64,000 bases of DNA from Luscinia megarhynchos (taxonomy: Eukaryota > Chordata > Aves > Passeriformes > Turdidae), in NCBI GenBank assembly GCA_034336665.1, contig JAPFBE010000002.1:76325405-76389404 (forward strand). The letters are read 5' to 3'. The position numbers and the translations under genes were made by a program. The notes under the pieces are model-generated. The model was given only the letters and a program-made list of their open reading frames with translations. It did no database searches and was not told the origin of the DNA. Of this stretch, positions 1 to 12,300 are shown in pieces. Positions within the stretch are counted from its first letter, which is position 1, and each line of letters opens with the position of its first letter.

Positions 1-3000
1 CCAGTATATGTACATAAAGTCTTCTGGTTAGTGGGTAATGCAGTGTAAAAATGTCTCAAAAACTGGAATCCTGTTAACTGCCAGCAACAAGCAGGTGAGC
101 CTGGGGAGAGGGGAGGAAAATATTAGTGTTTAATTGTGTGTTTTCCATTTTTTTTACATGAATCTGTAATCTAAAGTTTCTGTTAACTGACAATAAAACA
201 TAAGTAAAATTCCTCTAATTGAAAATATTTTGCCTCCGACAACTGTTGGCAAGGTGGCACAAACAAGATTCCTGGAGGATAGCTCTGAAAAGCAAAATAC
301 TGATCCTGTCAGGTTCCTAGCATACCCTCACTTGTGGAAAATGCTAAGAAGGGTACTAAATGGATCTTAAGGAATAAATGTGCCAAATTACTGAGAGAGC
401 TGTAGAGATTTAGGAACAGGGGTAATAAATAAATAAATAAAAATGGATGTTTCATGCTGGACAACTATAGACAAGTGTTTGTGTATGCAAGATTATAGTG
501 CATATGTTTAAACACTGGGAAGAGTGCAAACACTGTAGAGGACATATAACCTCAACAAATTCTCAACTAGACCTGGAAAAGATCAGATCAGTATTTAGGA
601 AATATTTGGATGCCAGAAGATTTATTTGCAATTTCTGAGAGAAACTCTATCTGGAGGGCAAAATATGTCATGACAAAACCAAAGGTAGATTTCTGACCTA
701 TCTGACATTGAGTCAGGAAATGAGCAACACATTACAGAAGAATTCTAGTGATTCAGTGGCATCTGGGAATCTGAAAACATAATGGATAGCAGTAGGCATG
801 CATAATCCCTTGGAAAGACATCCAAGAAACTGATGACAAGGGCAAACAAACAGAAAAGGATCCTTACCTAGCAGTGTTGGATCCAGCAGAGCATCTTCCC
901 AGGTAACAAAACAAAGTGTGATGAGCTAGAAAAACATTTTTATCCCCTGAAGTCATCTGGACCCTGTCAGAGAAATGAGAGTCTGTCACAATTAGGAGAA
1001 TGCCAAGCAATGTGGGCAGCCCTCTATAGCAAGGATCTTCTACAGCTGCGCATGATCACGTCCCACTGTCACATTGCCAAACCATGGCAATAGCCCCTGT
1101 TCCCATGGAAAATACTGCCTGTAAGGTGAGCACAGACTGAGAGAACACTGGAGAGAAACTGTAGACAGCAGCATGGAATTGGCAGACTGACAGTATATAA
1201 AGGGCAGAAGGATAGCTTCAGCGTGACCTAGAGTGACATCCTGTGAGAAATTAATATGCCTAATACAGCTACAGCAAGGGTTACATGAGCTGATAAAACC
1301 TTGTAGGTACTAAAAATACTATCAAAATCAAACTTTCAAAGACCAAAATCTTTTTAACATTGATAGGAGTTCTGAAAAGATCTTTTTCCACTCTGATTCA
1401 AAAGTAATCATCAACTTTTATCCTCCAAGAAGAAAGCTGGATTTAGCCAACTGTACATCAAACCCATTTCAAACTGATGGCAAGATCTTTTTTTTTCCAT
1501 GAGATTCCATCTATGACTTTGTTTTAATGTCTATGCTATTACAGTATGTAGACTTTCTGAAAATGCACAAAATAAATAGCTTAAACAATGTCAGATGTTC
1601 CCAAGCACGAGTTATTTAACAATAAATTAATTTGATGCAGATTCTTTAAGCAGTTAGTGCAAATACAAAGGGATGAAAATACGTTTTATTAAATATATAT
1701 AGCACAAATCAGCAGAATTTCAAATTTTCCCCTGATTTGATTTTTAAGTGAGAAATGTTGCATTTATCCTATAGAACCAATACTAAGGAAATATATAGAA
1801 TAATCTTTCATATATTCATAGAACACTGTCACAGATGGATTATCTGTGTTGTGGATTCTAAATTTAGTCTTGGTGGAACTGGTTATCAATGTAAATCACA
1901 GAATTACATCAAAATAAAATTATACAATATTTGTCTTCACAGTATCAGGGAAGAGTGTTACTAATTAACATTACTTAGAGACTTTGGGTTTTGCTTAATT
2001 TGTATGAGGGTACTCAAGGCAGTTTCTTAATTTTGTCACCACCACATTAGCACCAGTGGAACTTCAGTGTTTTAAACGGAAATTAACTGGCAAGTTAAAA
2101 TTTGATGGGAAGCAGTGAGATTGCATTTGGAAGGGTAACTCCTTCCCTAGGCTCCTCTCAGTGAGACTGTAAGGAAGCTGACAATGTGGTAATGCCCATT
2201 TCACAGTTTACTTGCATTTTTCAGGTAGCCTACTGAATGGAGTCTCTCACTTAAATAAAAAAATACAACTGATCCATTTGCAGACAGGCAGGATGGATCA
2301 AAGAAATGGTGCCAAGTACTGTAAAAATAGACCAAATTATATTTTGCGGTGAATTGTGCTGGTATGCTGGATGTGAAATGTTACATATTAGAGCTTTTAA
2401 AATACAGCTGTAGAGAGTCATGATACTTAGGCATCAAACCGACTATACCCTTCCTACCTGTGAAGTATCTACAGTAAAAGACATCATCCTTTTTGACATA
2501 TGTAGGCATGAAATATGATGGAAGGTTTTTATTTTGTTTGTTTTTTAAAGTAGGCAGTTATACCTCTTTTGATTATTTTATTAAAAATGATGCATTTATT
2601 TTCAAGCTTTCCATATTATTCTGGATATTCTTGCAATATATAAATCCATGCAGGGAGTTATTCCAGTTAATGATATTTATGGAAAGATATCAGAGATTCA
2701 GCTTTAATCTTAAAGGCCATTGCAAATAGTATTTTTTTAATATTTCACAAACTGAGGATCAGTGTTCTAATATAATTTTTGGATTACATCTAGAATACTT
2801 AACTTTAAAGTAGGAAGATAATCTAAAGAGATTATTTGCCAACTGAGAAATTGATACCATATTTACATTATATTTCAAAATTAGTTACTTCAGTTAATGT
2901 AAGCAATTAACGACTAAGCTCAGAAGCAACTATGTTGGATTTTCCTAACTCTAAATTGAAAACTGAATACATTCCTAAAATTCATGGTCTAATTAATAAA

Positions 3001-6000
3001 TGATTTAAGTTTAGAGGTGAATTTCTATTCCTTTCATATACACAGGATCTAATTATAATGATACTTTTCACCTGAAGTACTCTAAAAATATCTCTTAGCT
3101 AACAGCATACCTGTAAATTCTCATCACAATAGGGATGAACATACTTCCCTGCTAAAGGAAAAAATTAAACATCTGTTGATGCTGATGGCATGCTGTGATA
3201 TGAGAGCATTTATGTGACACCCTTTGCTTCCATTCTCATTGCTTCTAGTGCAATGTTTTGGTTAGCAATAAATATTTGAAGCACATGAAAACAGAGAAAT
3301 TTCCCCTGACGTGGCATTTGAAAACTGTCTAACTGGAAAATAGTTTTATATTTTATGTTAGCTGGAAATTTTTTTTAAAAACATGTAGATTAAACTTTGA
3401 TTTTATAGGTTTTAAAATTTCTCATTCATAGTAGTGCTTATGTGTTCACAGATATAATATAATATAATGTGAAGTGAGGAGGGAAGAGTTAACAACCTTA
3501 CAATCTGTTTCTACTACCATATTTTCATTGGAATGAGCTAGCCATTTCACTATATCATTACAGTGCTGATTTAGAGCCATAAATGTGATACATAATTTCC
3601 CTGAGTAAAAAAAAAAGTGAGGATTGGAATGTAGCTTATCTGCAAGGGAAATAAAGAGTTTGAAATAAAACAGCAAAATGTGGGTAAGTAGTTCGTTTAG
3701 TAGGTTAGTATTTTTGACTGTGAATTTTAAAATTTAGAAAATAATTTTAATTGCTCTGGCATTGCATGAACATTATTGGATTAGTCATTAATGCATGCTG
3801 GCAGCAGATTTTTAAATACCTTTCCTACTTTGCTCTGTGGGAAAACAGATAATTTTAATGGATATTTAAAGCCCCAAGATGTACCTAATACTGGAAAATC
3901 TTCAATGCAAAACTGGCAAAAACATAGTGACTCCATAATTTTATTCAGAAAATGCAGCTAATACATCCTGGAGACAGCTCTCACAAAAGAGAGATCTTGT
4001 TTACAGAACAACAGCAGTGATAAGGTTGGCTCCATTTATGCTCTGTCTTTTTTGCTTTCTCCGCTTTAGCTATTTTAAAGTTATAGAGTAGAAATTTGCT
4101 GTTTCCTTCCAGTCTGGAAGGCTTTCATTGAGGATGGTTAATGGGATTGGAGAGTAGTTTAGAAACTAAATAACTGACAAATAATTCTACTTTAATTGAT
4201 TCCCACTGGGTTATATTTTCCTATTCGAGGCTGGACCAACCACAAACAGAGCCACAAAAATGAGTAATAAACGTCTCTGGGGACAGACAGAGGGATAAGA
4301 TTTAGTGAGAGATTTAGGTACACAGAAGTGTTTGATAGCAGTTAAGTGCACCTTTCTATGTAGATTCACCACATTGCTCCAAAAGAGATGATACACCCAT
4401 ACTAACATCCTCAGTTATGTGCACATTCTGAAAAGGCTCAGTTTTGTTATCTAAAGCTCCACATAACTGGAAAAAGGATGTTATGCAGTGCAGTACCATG
4501 CACAAAAGCACAAGTGCTCACTGGCACATCAGAGTTTACTGTATGCATCTTGAAATCTTTTGTGCTGTGTGGTATTTACACATTTGTGGCTCATAAAATC
4601 ATGAACAATGGTTTATTTATCTACATAAACAAACAATTGAACCCCAAAGTTTTATTACTCTTAATTGCACTGGGCAGTCCTTACTGCTGTCCTTGTAAAA
4701 GGTGCCTCAATCCTCACAATTAAGTCACCAACAAAACTGTTATTATTGGTTCACACTAACAATCAACAGTAAAGCTTTTGAGCTCACAGGTGAAAAAACA
4801 ATCAGAACACTTGAAACTTAAATGATCAATGAAGGTGAGTAAACAAAATAATGCTAACTGCAATAGCACATTCCTAATTTTATTTTTTTAAACCTTTTAA
4901 CTATGTGGAATCTTAGGCAGGAAAAAGATTCACTTGACAGCATTTGAAAAACATTCGAGATTATAGGATTCAATATGCTATTTTTGTCAGAAGAGAGGCA
5001 AGCCAAGCTATATTATACTGAGCAGTTATTGCTGTTGCAGTTTTCTTTTAATATTTGCAAGTGCAGGAAAAAGATAAAAAGTTGGTGAGACTCAATTGCA
5101 ACTTAAAAATAAGGAAATTACAAATACAGTGTGCCATCTTATCTGTCTGTTCCAGACTTGATAAGTGTCTACCCTTGCCTGTGAACACAGGAATTATTGT
5201 CTGATGTAGAAAGGCTTAATTTTCCTGACTTGTACAAGTTTGTATAGGCAATCTGTGTGTGTAAAATCACCTACCCCAGGATTGTCAGCCCCTTTTCAGA
5301 ACTTATGCCTGAGTTCATTCTGACCCATCTCCACTTAGCTGGGGAAAGTGCAACCCTCATAGTGCTAAGTGCTGCCTCCTCTTCCTTCAATCTGTACATT
5401 TGAAATGGAAATCCGTGAGGTTTCTTGCTTAAACTGTATCAAGGAGAGTGGTTTCAACCTGCTTCCCTTCCTAACTTCTGCATTTGCTCAACAGTGTCAT
5501 TTCTGGATTGCCTAATGCATCATTTACAGTGTAGGAGATCAAGGCTCTTAACGTGTATTTTAGATTCCAGACTGGTAGGTCTCGCATGTCAAACCAATAT
5601 TCCCCTAGAGATTTAAAAGCAGCTGTTTAACTTAGATAACTAGCTAACACCCCCCTTTTAGATATCTAATGTGGTAAGATTTATCTCTCCTGCAAAAGTG
5701 GACTTGTCCAAGGGGAAGCACCTAAATTAGGCAGATGTGATTTCACTCATGAGGACTTCAGAGCACCTACTTTCCCCATTGACCAAATGGATGTGAGCTC
5801 CATCTCTAGAAGTTTGCATGCTTTTATACAACTGAAATGGAAGGTAAACAGAGCAGGCTATGCCCTAAGAATATTTTGGGGTCTAGCCTGCAATGCCAGG
5901 CCCTGCAGTTTAAGTTTTTTGCCCATTTATGTTTTATTATGTTTTTTGTTTGTCCCCTTTATGTTTTATTCCAGTCTTGAGAATCATTCAGTCATCCTCA

Positions 6001-7939
6001 CATGATATCCTGTATTTAAAGTGCTTTTTAATTCTCTATCATCAAAAAAATTTCATTATTACATTGACAACGTTTGTGCCAAGTCCCTAATGAAATATTT
6101 GAATAACATCAGACCCAAGGCTAACCTTTTAGGAACTTCACCAATAAGTTTCTTCTATGAAGAAAAATCTAATTTCAGTTCTTTTTCAGATTTCATTGGT
6201 CTGTTTCTTACCTATAGTACAGTTCCTCTATTATTCCTGGTTTAATGAACATCCCATGTGACACTGCATTAATTTCTTTTAGTGAAGAGCTGATTAAATC
6301 TGCTGCATTTCTCTAAATGGCTTAGAAACAAAGTAACATGACCCATTATATTAAATCAGCTCAGAAATTATATCTCAGAAAAGTTTAGTGTGAAAAGATA
6401 ATAATTTTAAGATATTAATCAAAAATGAGAAGTAATATTCTCAGAATTCACTCAGAGCCCTAACTAAGGCTCCTTATTAAAACAGGTGAAGATAAACCGA
6501 AAGACTACTCCCCAGAAAAGAAAAAAAAGTCAAATTAAATAATTAAGCATTTTTAAATGACAGTTATTAACTGAGCTATTTTTAGTGATTTGATATTTAA
6601 ATATCAGTCAGCTGGGTATCCTAGTCCCTTGGAACTGCAAATACTGGGTTTACCATATAATATGATGCTTTATTTCCCTCCTCCTTGGTTCTTTCTTTCT
6701 GACAGTGTGATGAATTATATTGGTGTTTCATGTTATTGAGTCACTAAAGTTAGAGCACAGACTCATTTTTATGACAGCACTAAGATATTACTCTGCCTGT
6801 TCCTTGAAAATGAAGAGTCTTTTTGATGCTGCAATTGTTTCTATCTGCACAAAAAAACCAATTTCTGTGATGTCCTAAGAGAGAAATGACTTTCCAATGC
6901 ACATCACATCCGTGTGTCACGTATGACATCAATGAACCCTGATATGTTTCTTTCTAGGTCTTCAGGTCAATGCCTGAAGTACTGCTCCAGAGGAAAGGAA
7001 TAACCTGGGAAATGCAGATAAACAGAGGAGTTTTGTGATTCAAAAGCACAGAAATGTCTAACTGGATGCAGTGCTGAACGTGTTCTGTACACTATTTTCC
7101 ATCCAAAACAGACTGTATTTTTTTTTCTCCTATGAGCAGAAGAGATTAGTAAACAGATGTGTAATAATACATATCAGACAGCAAAAGCAGAAGCAACAAG
7201 ATCAAGGACAATTTATTATTCTCAAAACAGAGAATTGAAATTTAGGGGTGATCTCTGAGAATGAGGTTTTTTGGAAAAAGTGGATGAAATATTGGTTCCA
7301 CTGAAATGGTGAAATGTTGCCATCAATTTTAACAGATAAAATTCTTTTTATCTTGCTTTTGTCTTTCCTTTCACATGTCCATCTTTTTGACTCCCTGGAC
7401 AATTCATATTAATAGTTTCATTTTTCAGTTTGGGCCTAGGAAAAAAATTTGCATATCTATATGTCCAAAGCATTTGCATCATCTCACTATATTTTGATTG
7501 ATTATTTTTAAAGTCAGATTTATTTCTAAGCGTTACTGTGGCAAGGGTTGGAGCATCTGTGAGAAGGGTGGTCAGGTGAAAGGCAATTGCACAGATTTGA
7601 CACAAATTCAATGGGAAGCAAGTATGACTTACTGTCTTTAACAATGTCTCTGTCTCTAAAGAAAACTGATGGTCTTAAGCACGATTAAAAGTTATCTACC
7701 AGGTGTCTACCAGCCAAGCTATTCAGAGAAAAAGGTCTATAGGAAGAGGTTAAGGGAGGTTTTTTGGACTGTCAGAGGGAAGACTAAGAGACAATGAATT
7801 AGCTAATTGAAGGGCAGTTAAAAAAATAAGGGAGCAAAACTCTTCTCAGCAAATGTTTCAACAAGTGGCAGTAATATAAGTCTGGCTAGGCAGAGGAACA
7901 CAAGAAATCTCTGGTCTTACTTCCTCCTCATAGCATAGT
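1..7939. other. AT-rich non-coding DNA, no gene recognised
   Basis: No open stretch here exceeds about 100 codons and none resembles a known protein. The sequence holds a short AAAT run near 428-443, a 16-bp perfect palindrome at 6591-6606, and a TATA-like stretch at about 1193-1203 followed by a purine-rich run. The first 1.3 kb has a slightly different texture, with longer low-AT words, and could be an old transposon remnant, but I cannot name a family. Otherwise I see nothing functional. Confidence 0.6.
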
Positions 7940-9140
7940 CAGCTGTGAGATTGGACCTGTTTGCTTATGGCTTCACACACTGGTCTAAAACCCTTCGGAG
8001 ATGGAAACTGCATAACCACCTTTGCCAACCTCTTCCATTTTCTGATTGCCCTCATTGTTTAAATGTTTATCATTATATGCAGTCTGAGTCTCTCTTGCTT
8101 CAACTTACGTGTGCTGTGCATCATCCACCCACTGTTCACCACTGTGAAGAGCCTGACATCCTATTCCCTAACTCCCTGTTGGAACTGGGAGGTTGCCATT
8201 AGGCCTTTTTGAAGCCTTCCATTCTCTGGTGTGAACAAATCCAACTTCCTGACTTTTTCCTGATCCATGCTCCAGCACCAACCTGGAGCACCAAATGCTC
8301 CAGCACCAAATTCTTTCCTGAATTTGATTCACTTGTTCAGAATATTTTTTATACTGGGAGATCCAAAGCTGGATTCAGTATTCCAGATGTGGTCTCACCA
8401 GTGCTGGGTAGAATGGAACTGCCTCATATGTGTTTGCTGGGCCCCTGTTCATTTCACTGGAGCACAGCTGGCCATCTTCTCTGCTATCAGTGAAGACCCC
8501 CAGGTGCTTTACAGCACAGCAGCTCCCCAGCCAGGCTCTTCCCAGCCCATATTGTTTCCAGGGCTTCCTCTTTGTAAGCAGGATTTTGCATTTGTCCTTG
8601 GGGATTTTTTTTAGGTTTCCTGTTGGGCCATGCCTTCAGCCTGTCCAGGCCACCTTGGATGGCAGTCTGCTCTCAACTGTGTCAGCTGCTCACTTTATTT
8701 TAGTGTGTTCTGAAAACCTGAGGAGACTACACAGTTATTTCTTCAAGATAATGGTGTTATCTTGCAGTTCTACACTTTTTGCCACCTCCAGATAGAACAC
8801 AAAACCATTAACCACTATTCACTGAGCCCACTACCCTCCAATCATCTTTTTACCCATCTAGGCTGAATTCTACTAATTTTGTGTAAATATTGTGTAAGTC
8901 AGTACAAAAAACTTGCAAAAGGTAAATTATATTCATTGCTCTCACCTCATTCACAGACCTTGATATTTTGTCATGCAAGCCAATCAAGCTGGTTAGACCT
9001 GATTATCTTTGGTAAATCCATGCCACTGGTTCCAATTACCTCCTTCTCTCTCATGTCTCCTGGAAAGTGTACAAAAAAGACTTCTTCCATTATTTTCCTA
9101 GGGACTAAGCAGACTGTCTGGCCTGCCACAAGCTGAGGCT
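7940..9140 (-). mobile_element. CR1 LINE fragment, 3' UTR plus decayed reverse-transcriptase region
   Basis: CR1 is the dominant LINE of birds and moves by target-primed reverse transcription. Read on the plus strand, this block follows the reverse complement of the CR1 3' portion in order: the small-domain text near 7990-8110, the region around 8385-8420 that resembles the CR1 phrase meaning 'compact the vector, general mobility' in antisense (ttccagatgtggtctcacca), and the stretch near 8630-8660 (cctgtccaggccaccttgga). It ends near 9055-9125, matching the part of ORF2 just upstream of the thumb. The element is therefore on the minus strand with its 3' side at the left. The reading frame is broken many times and no intact protein remains. 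At about 1.2 kb it is a 5'-truncated copy, as is usual for CR1. The exact subfamily and boundaries need a repeat-library search. Confidence 0.8.
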
Positions 9141-9177
9141 TGTAATACTAAAGTTGGTGATTAGGTAAAAAATTTGA

Positions 9178-9330
9178 TAAGGAGTAATGGAGTGCTGGAA
9201 CAGATGATGAAATTTCCATCTCTGGAGTTTGTCAAGCCTCCGTAAGGCAAAGACGTTCCTGACCTAATTAAACACTGGTGATCTCCTGCATTAAAGAATT
9301 GTATTGTTTTACATGACCTGCAAAAGTCTG
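9178..9330 (+). mobile_element. Possible CR1 scrap, opposite orientation
   Basis: The words around 9215-9235 (catctctggagtttgtcaag) and the following text resemble the CR1 3' region read in the sense direction, where a 'catccctggaggtgttcaag' phrase is typical. It begins about 40 bp after the end of the minus-strand CR1 fragment, so the two would be tail-away neighbours from separate insertions. Decay is heavy and the assignment is tentative. Confidence 0.35.
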
Positions 9331-12300
9331 CCTATCTAGCACTTCTGATTTTATAGCCCTTTGGTATAATTGATCCTAAAATTCATAGGGTTTCTCTATA
9401 TGACAGAATGCTTAGATGCATTTATTGCTCTTAATAATAACCTTATTGTCTTGTGAAAATTTACCTAGTGTTGTACCACAACCATATTTTTATAAGTATC
9501 AGCTTAAGTCATATTTTGACTTTTATTCAGCATACATAGGACCGCATTTTGCCCATTGTACATTATTTTTCAACTACTCTGGATAAAAAAATAAGTACTT
9601 AAGGATGCTCTAAGGCAACATTTTAAGTACAGCCAAGAGAGCTTTAGAAAATATTATACAGAAAATGCACAGTCATTTAAAGTTTGCCCTCATGTGAAGT
9701 TCACAACTATTGTAATAACTGGAACAAAGAAACTAGGTGCCATTGTCCCTCCTCAACCACCCTAAACCCTAAACACAGAAAGAAATTTTTAGGTTCTATT
9801 GTGTAGTATGAATAACTGCATTCCAAATGGCTTTGCATCTAAAGATGACCTAAGTACTTCAAAAGTGTTGAATCCCATCAATCATATATCATATAGATTT
9901 CAAGAGTGGCATTTTAGTAGTGTTGTGAGCACTCAACATCTTGCAGGGTTATGCCAAAGAAGTTCCATTCAAGGGAACTGTGTTGAACTGATTTTTTGAG
10001 AATCATGGTAGAGAAGATGCTGTCTCAACAAAGCTGTATTTTTCATCTTTTTGTGTCAGTAGGACCCATGTGCAATTGATTATATGTTGCTTAAGGCTTT
10101 TCATATAAAGCCACTTTCTTCAGGTCATAAAAATTGTGTTATTATAACTTCATTGGATCTACAAAATCAGAAACTTAGTAGTTATTGAAACTAATGGTGA
10201 TTTGACCTGAATAAAAACCTAGCAAAACACATTAAAAATTCTCAGATACTATAGTCATTTAAAGAACTGAATATACCTTATCATACCATCAGTTAATGTA
10301 TATTGCTAGATTTTCTTAGCAATAAAGCATGGCACTCTCTATATTTATTTTTTGACACAATTTTACATTCTTGTGTGTTTGAATGCTTTTTTAAAAGCTG
10401 TGAGAAATTTGATTTTCACTTGTAGTGTATCATGTTGTATGCATATAATTTTCTGTCCATCCAAGAATATGGCTGCAGGAAGGGATATCATCTTTGAAGT
10501 AAATTGTGCAGGCATTGGCATTGGATAGCTTTCAGAAGAATGTGATATATTCATTTAAGGCTCGAATTAGATTGTCTGTTTTCATCTCTACTCACTACCC
10601 TATTTTCTCCATGATTTACTTTAATTTCCAGACCTTGGGGAAACATCAACCAACTGGTTAAAAAAATAAAATCAATGCACTGAAAAAGTATTTTCCATCT
10701 TCCACATTGCAGACCCTGGTGCTACATCCTCATTTTCATCTTGGAAATTATGATCTCACAGAAACTATTTTTAAGGCCTGGATTCAAATCTAGCTCAGTA
10801 TTAAAATGGAATGAGCAGAAGTTTTCCATCTCTTGCCCAGAAAAAACTTTGTCACGTTTTAAACATAAGTATTAACCACGGTTGTTGCCTTTGTCGAAAG
10901 ACAGAAAATAGAGGGCTCAAAACTGAGTGGTTAGCAAGAGCCCAGTGTGACAAAACAGTGCTGGAATTTGAGTTGAGTGCTTTTGGTCCCAAGCTGGCTC
11001 CATAAGGAGGTTAGAGGGGCCCCCGGGGGAGCTGCTCTTTGCTGGTCTCCCTGGCAGCCAGGGAGCTGCTCACCTGCTGCTGGGTGCCAGACCATGGCAG
11101 ATGCCACCCCAGCCTGTCCCTCACTAGGTGCCAAATGGAGCCACCTTCTCTCTCTCCAGACTAGTCTTATCCAGTTTGTTATCAGGCCAATTCCTGCTGC
11201 TTTAATATTTGTCTCTAACCGAAGATTTTCATGAAATGAACCTAAACTAGGTTTTTAAAGATCAAAGCTATGTCATCTGATTACCTGCTAGGAAATGACA
11301 AGTCCAAACACCCTAAAACCACTCAGGTTTGACAGATTAGTGTCCCTTGAAATCCTACAGTATCAGTGACCAGCAAACAAACATTTTCTCATCTGAAATC
11401 TATATTGTGAAAACAGTCTATAGCTTGTTGGGCGAAAATAAACAGATTAGTGCCCCATGCACCTGATGTTTTGTACAGCCTGGGCATTGACATAACAAGC
11501 TTATGAATTTGGGGCCAGGCCAATTCTGATTCCAGGAACACAGCAAGAGATTGATTAAAGTGAGCTTTATGCCATCTGTGGTCAGGTAATGCTTGGTATA
11601 GTTCATCTGTCTGTGAGAGTATCAATAAATATGCCATTAGAGAGAGCAGGTTTTCATGAATTGAGAAAAGAAATAGGAGGTGACTGGGAAGATGGCTTCT
11701 GCTTATCAGTAAGGATTTGAGAAAGGGTGGCTACCTGTCACCTGTGAGAGAAGATCATGCACAAAGGAAAGCTAGCCTTGGGAGATGCTCCCTCAGAAAT
11801 GAATTTATGATTCAAACTTAGATTCATTCCAATATTTATTCAATTAAATTTGGTGTAGGCATTTTGGCAGAAGTTCAAAGTCCACATTAGCAAGACAGCA
11901 GCAAAATATAAATCTGGTTAGGAATGACTGGCTCTCAACTGCATCACTCTCCTAATGAAATTGAAAGTAAAGACCAAATTATAGCCAGGGCATAAACAGG
12001 CACAGTTTAATTGTCTTCAGTGGTGTGGTACATATTTATGCCAGATATAAGTTTTGCCACAGAAGGTCAGTCTGTAACTACTACTTTTTTCTCCACACCT
12101 TTGGCTAACCCTGAGCAGCTGTCCCTCCCATGGCAAAAATTTCTTGATTCCCTGTACATGCCATTTCTGATCCATGCACAGCATAGGCCTTGTGCCAGCT
12201 CCTGCTGTGGGTGGTTTGGCAGAGAATTCCATCGAGATCTGAATTACCAGCACACATAATCACCAATGTCAGTTGTTAAATATGAGGCAGTGTTTTATCA

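Noticed and set aside
1190..1215. A TATATAAAGGG word that looks like a core promoter.
   Set aside because: TATA-like words are frequent in AT-rich DNA, and no transcript, first exon or LTR boundary could be recognised next to it.
8209..8795. Plus-strand open frames of 94-121 codons.
   Set aside because: They run antisense through the decayed CR1 LINE and are shadows of former coding sequence on the other strand.
9765..9780. CCCTAAACCCTAAA, resembling a telomere-type repeat.
   Set aside because: Only two units, and not the vertebrate TTAGGG repeat; most likely chance.
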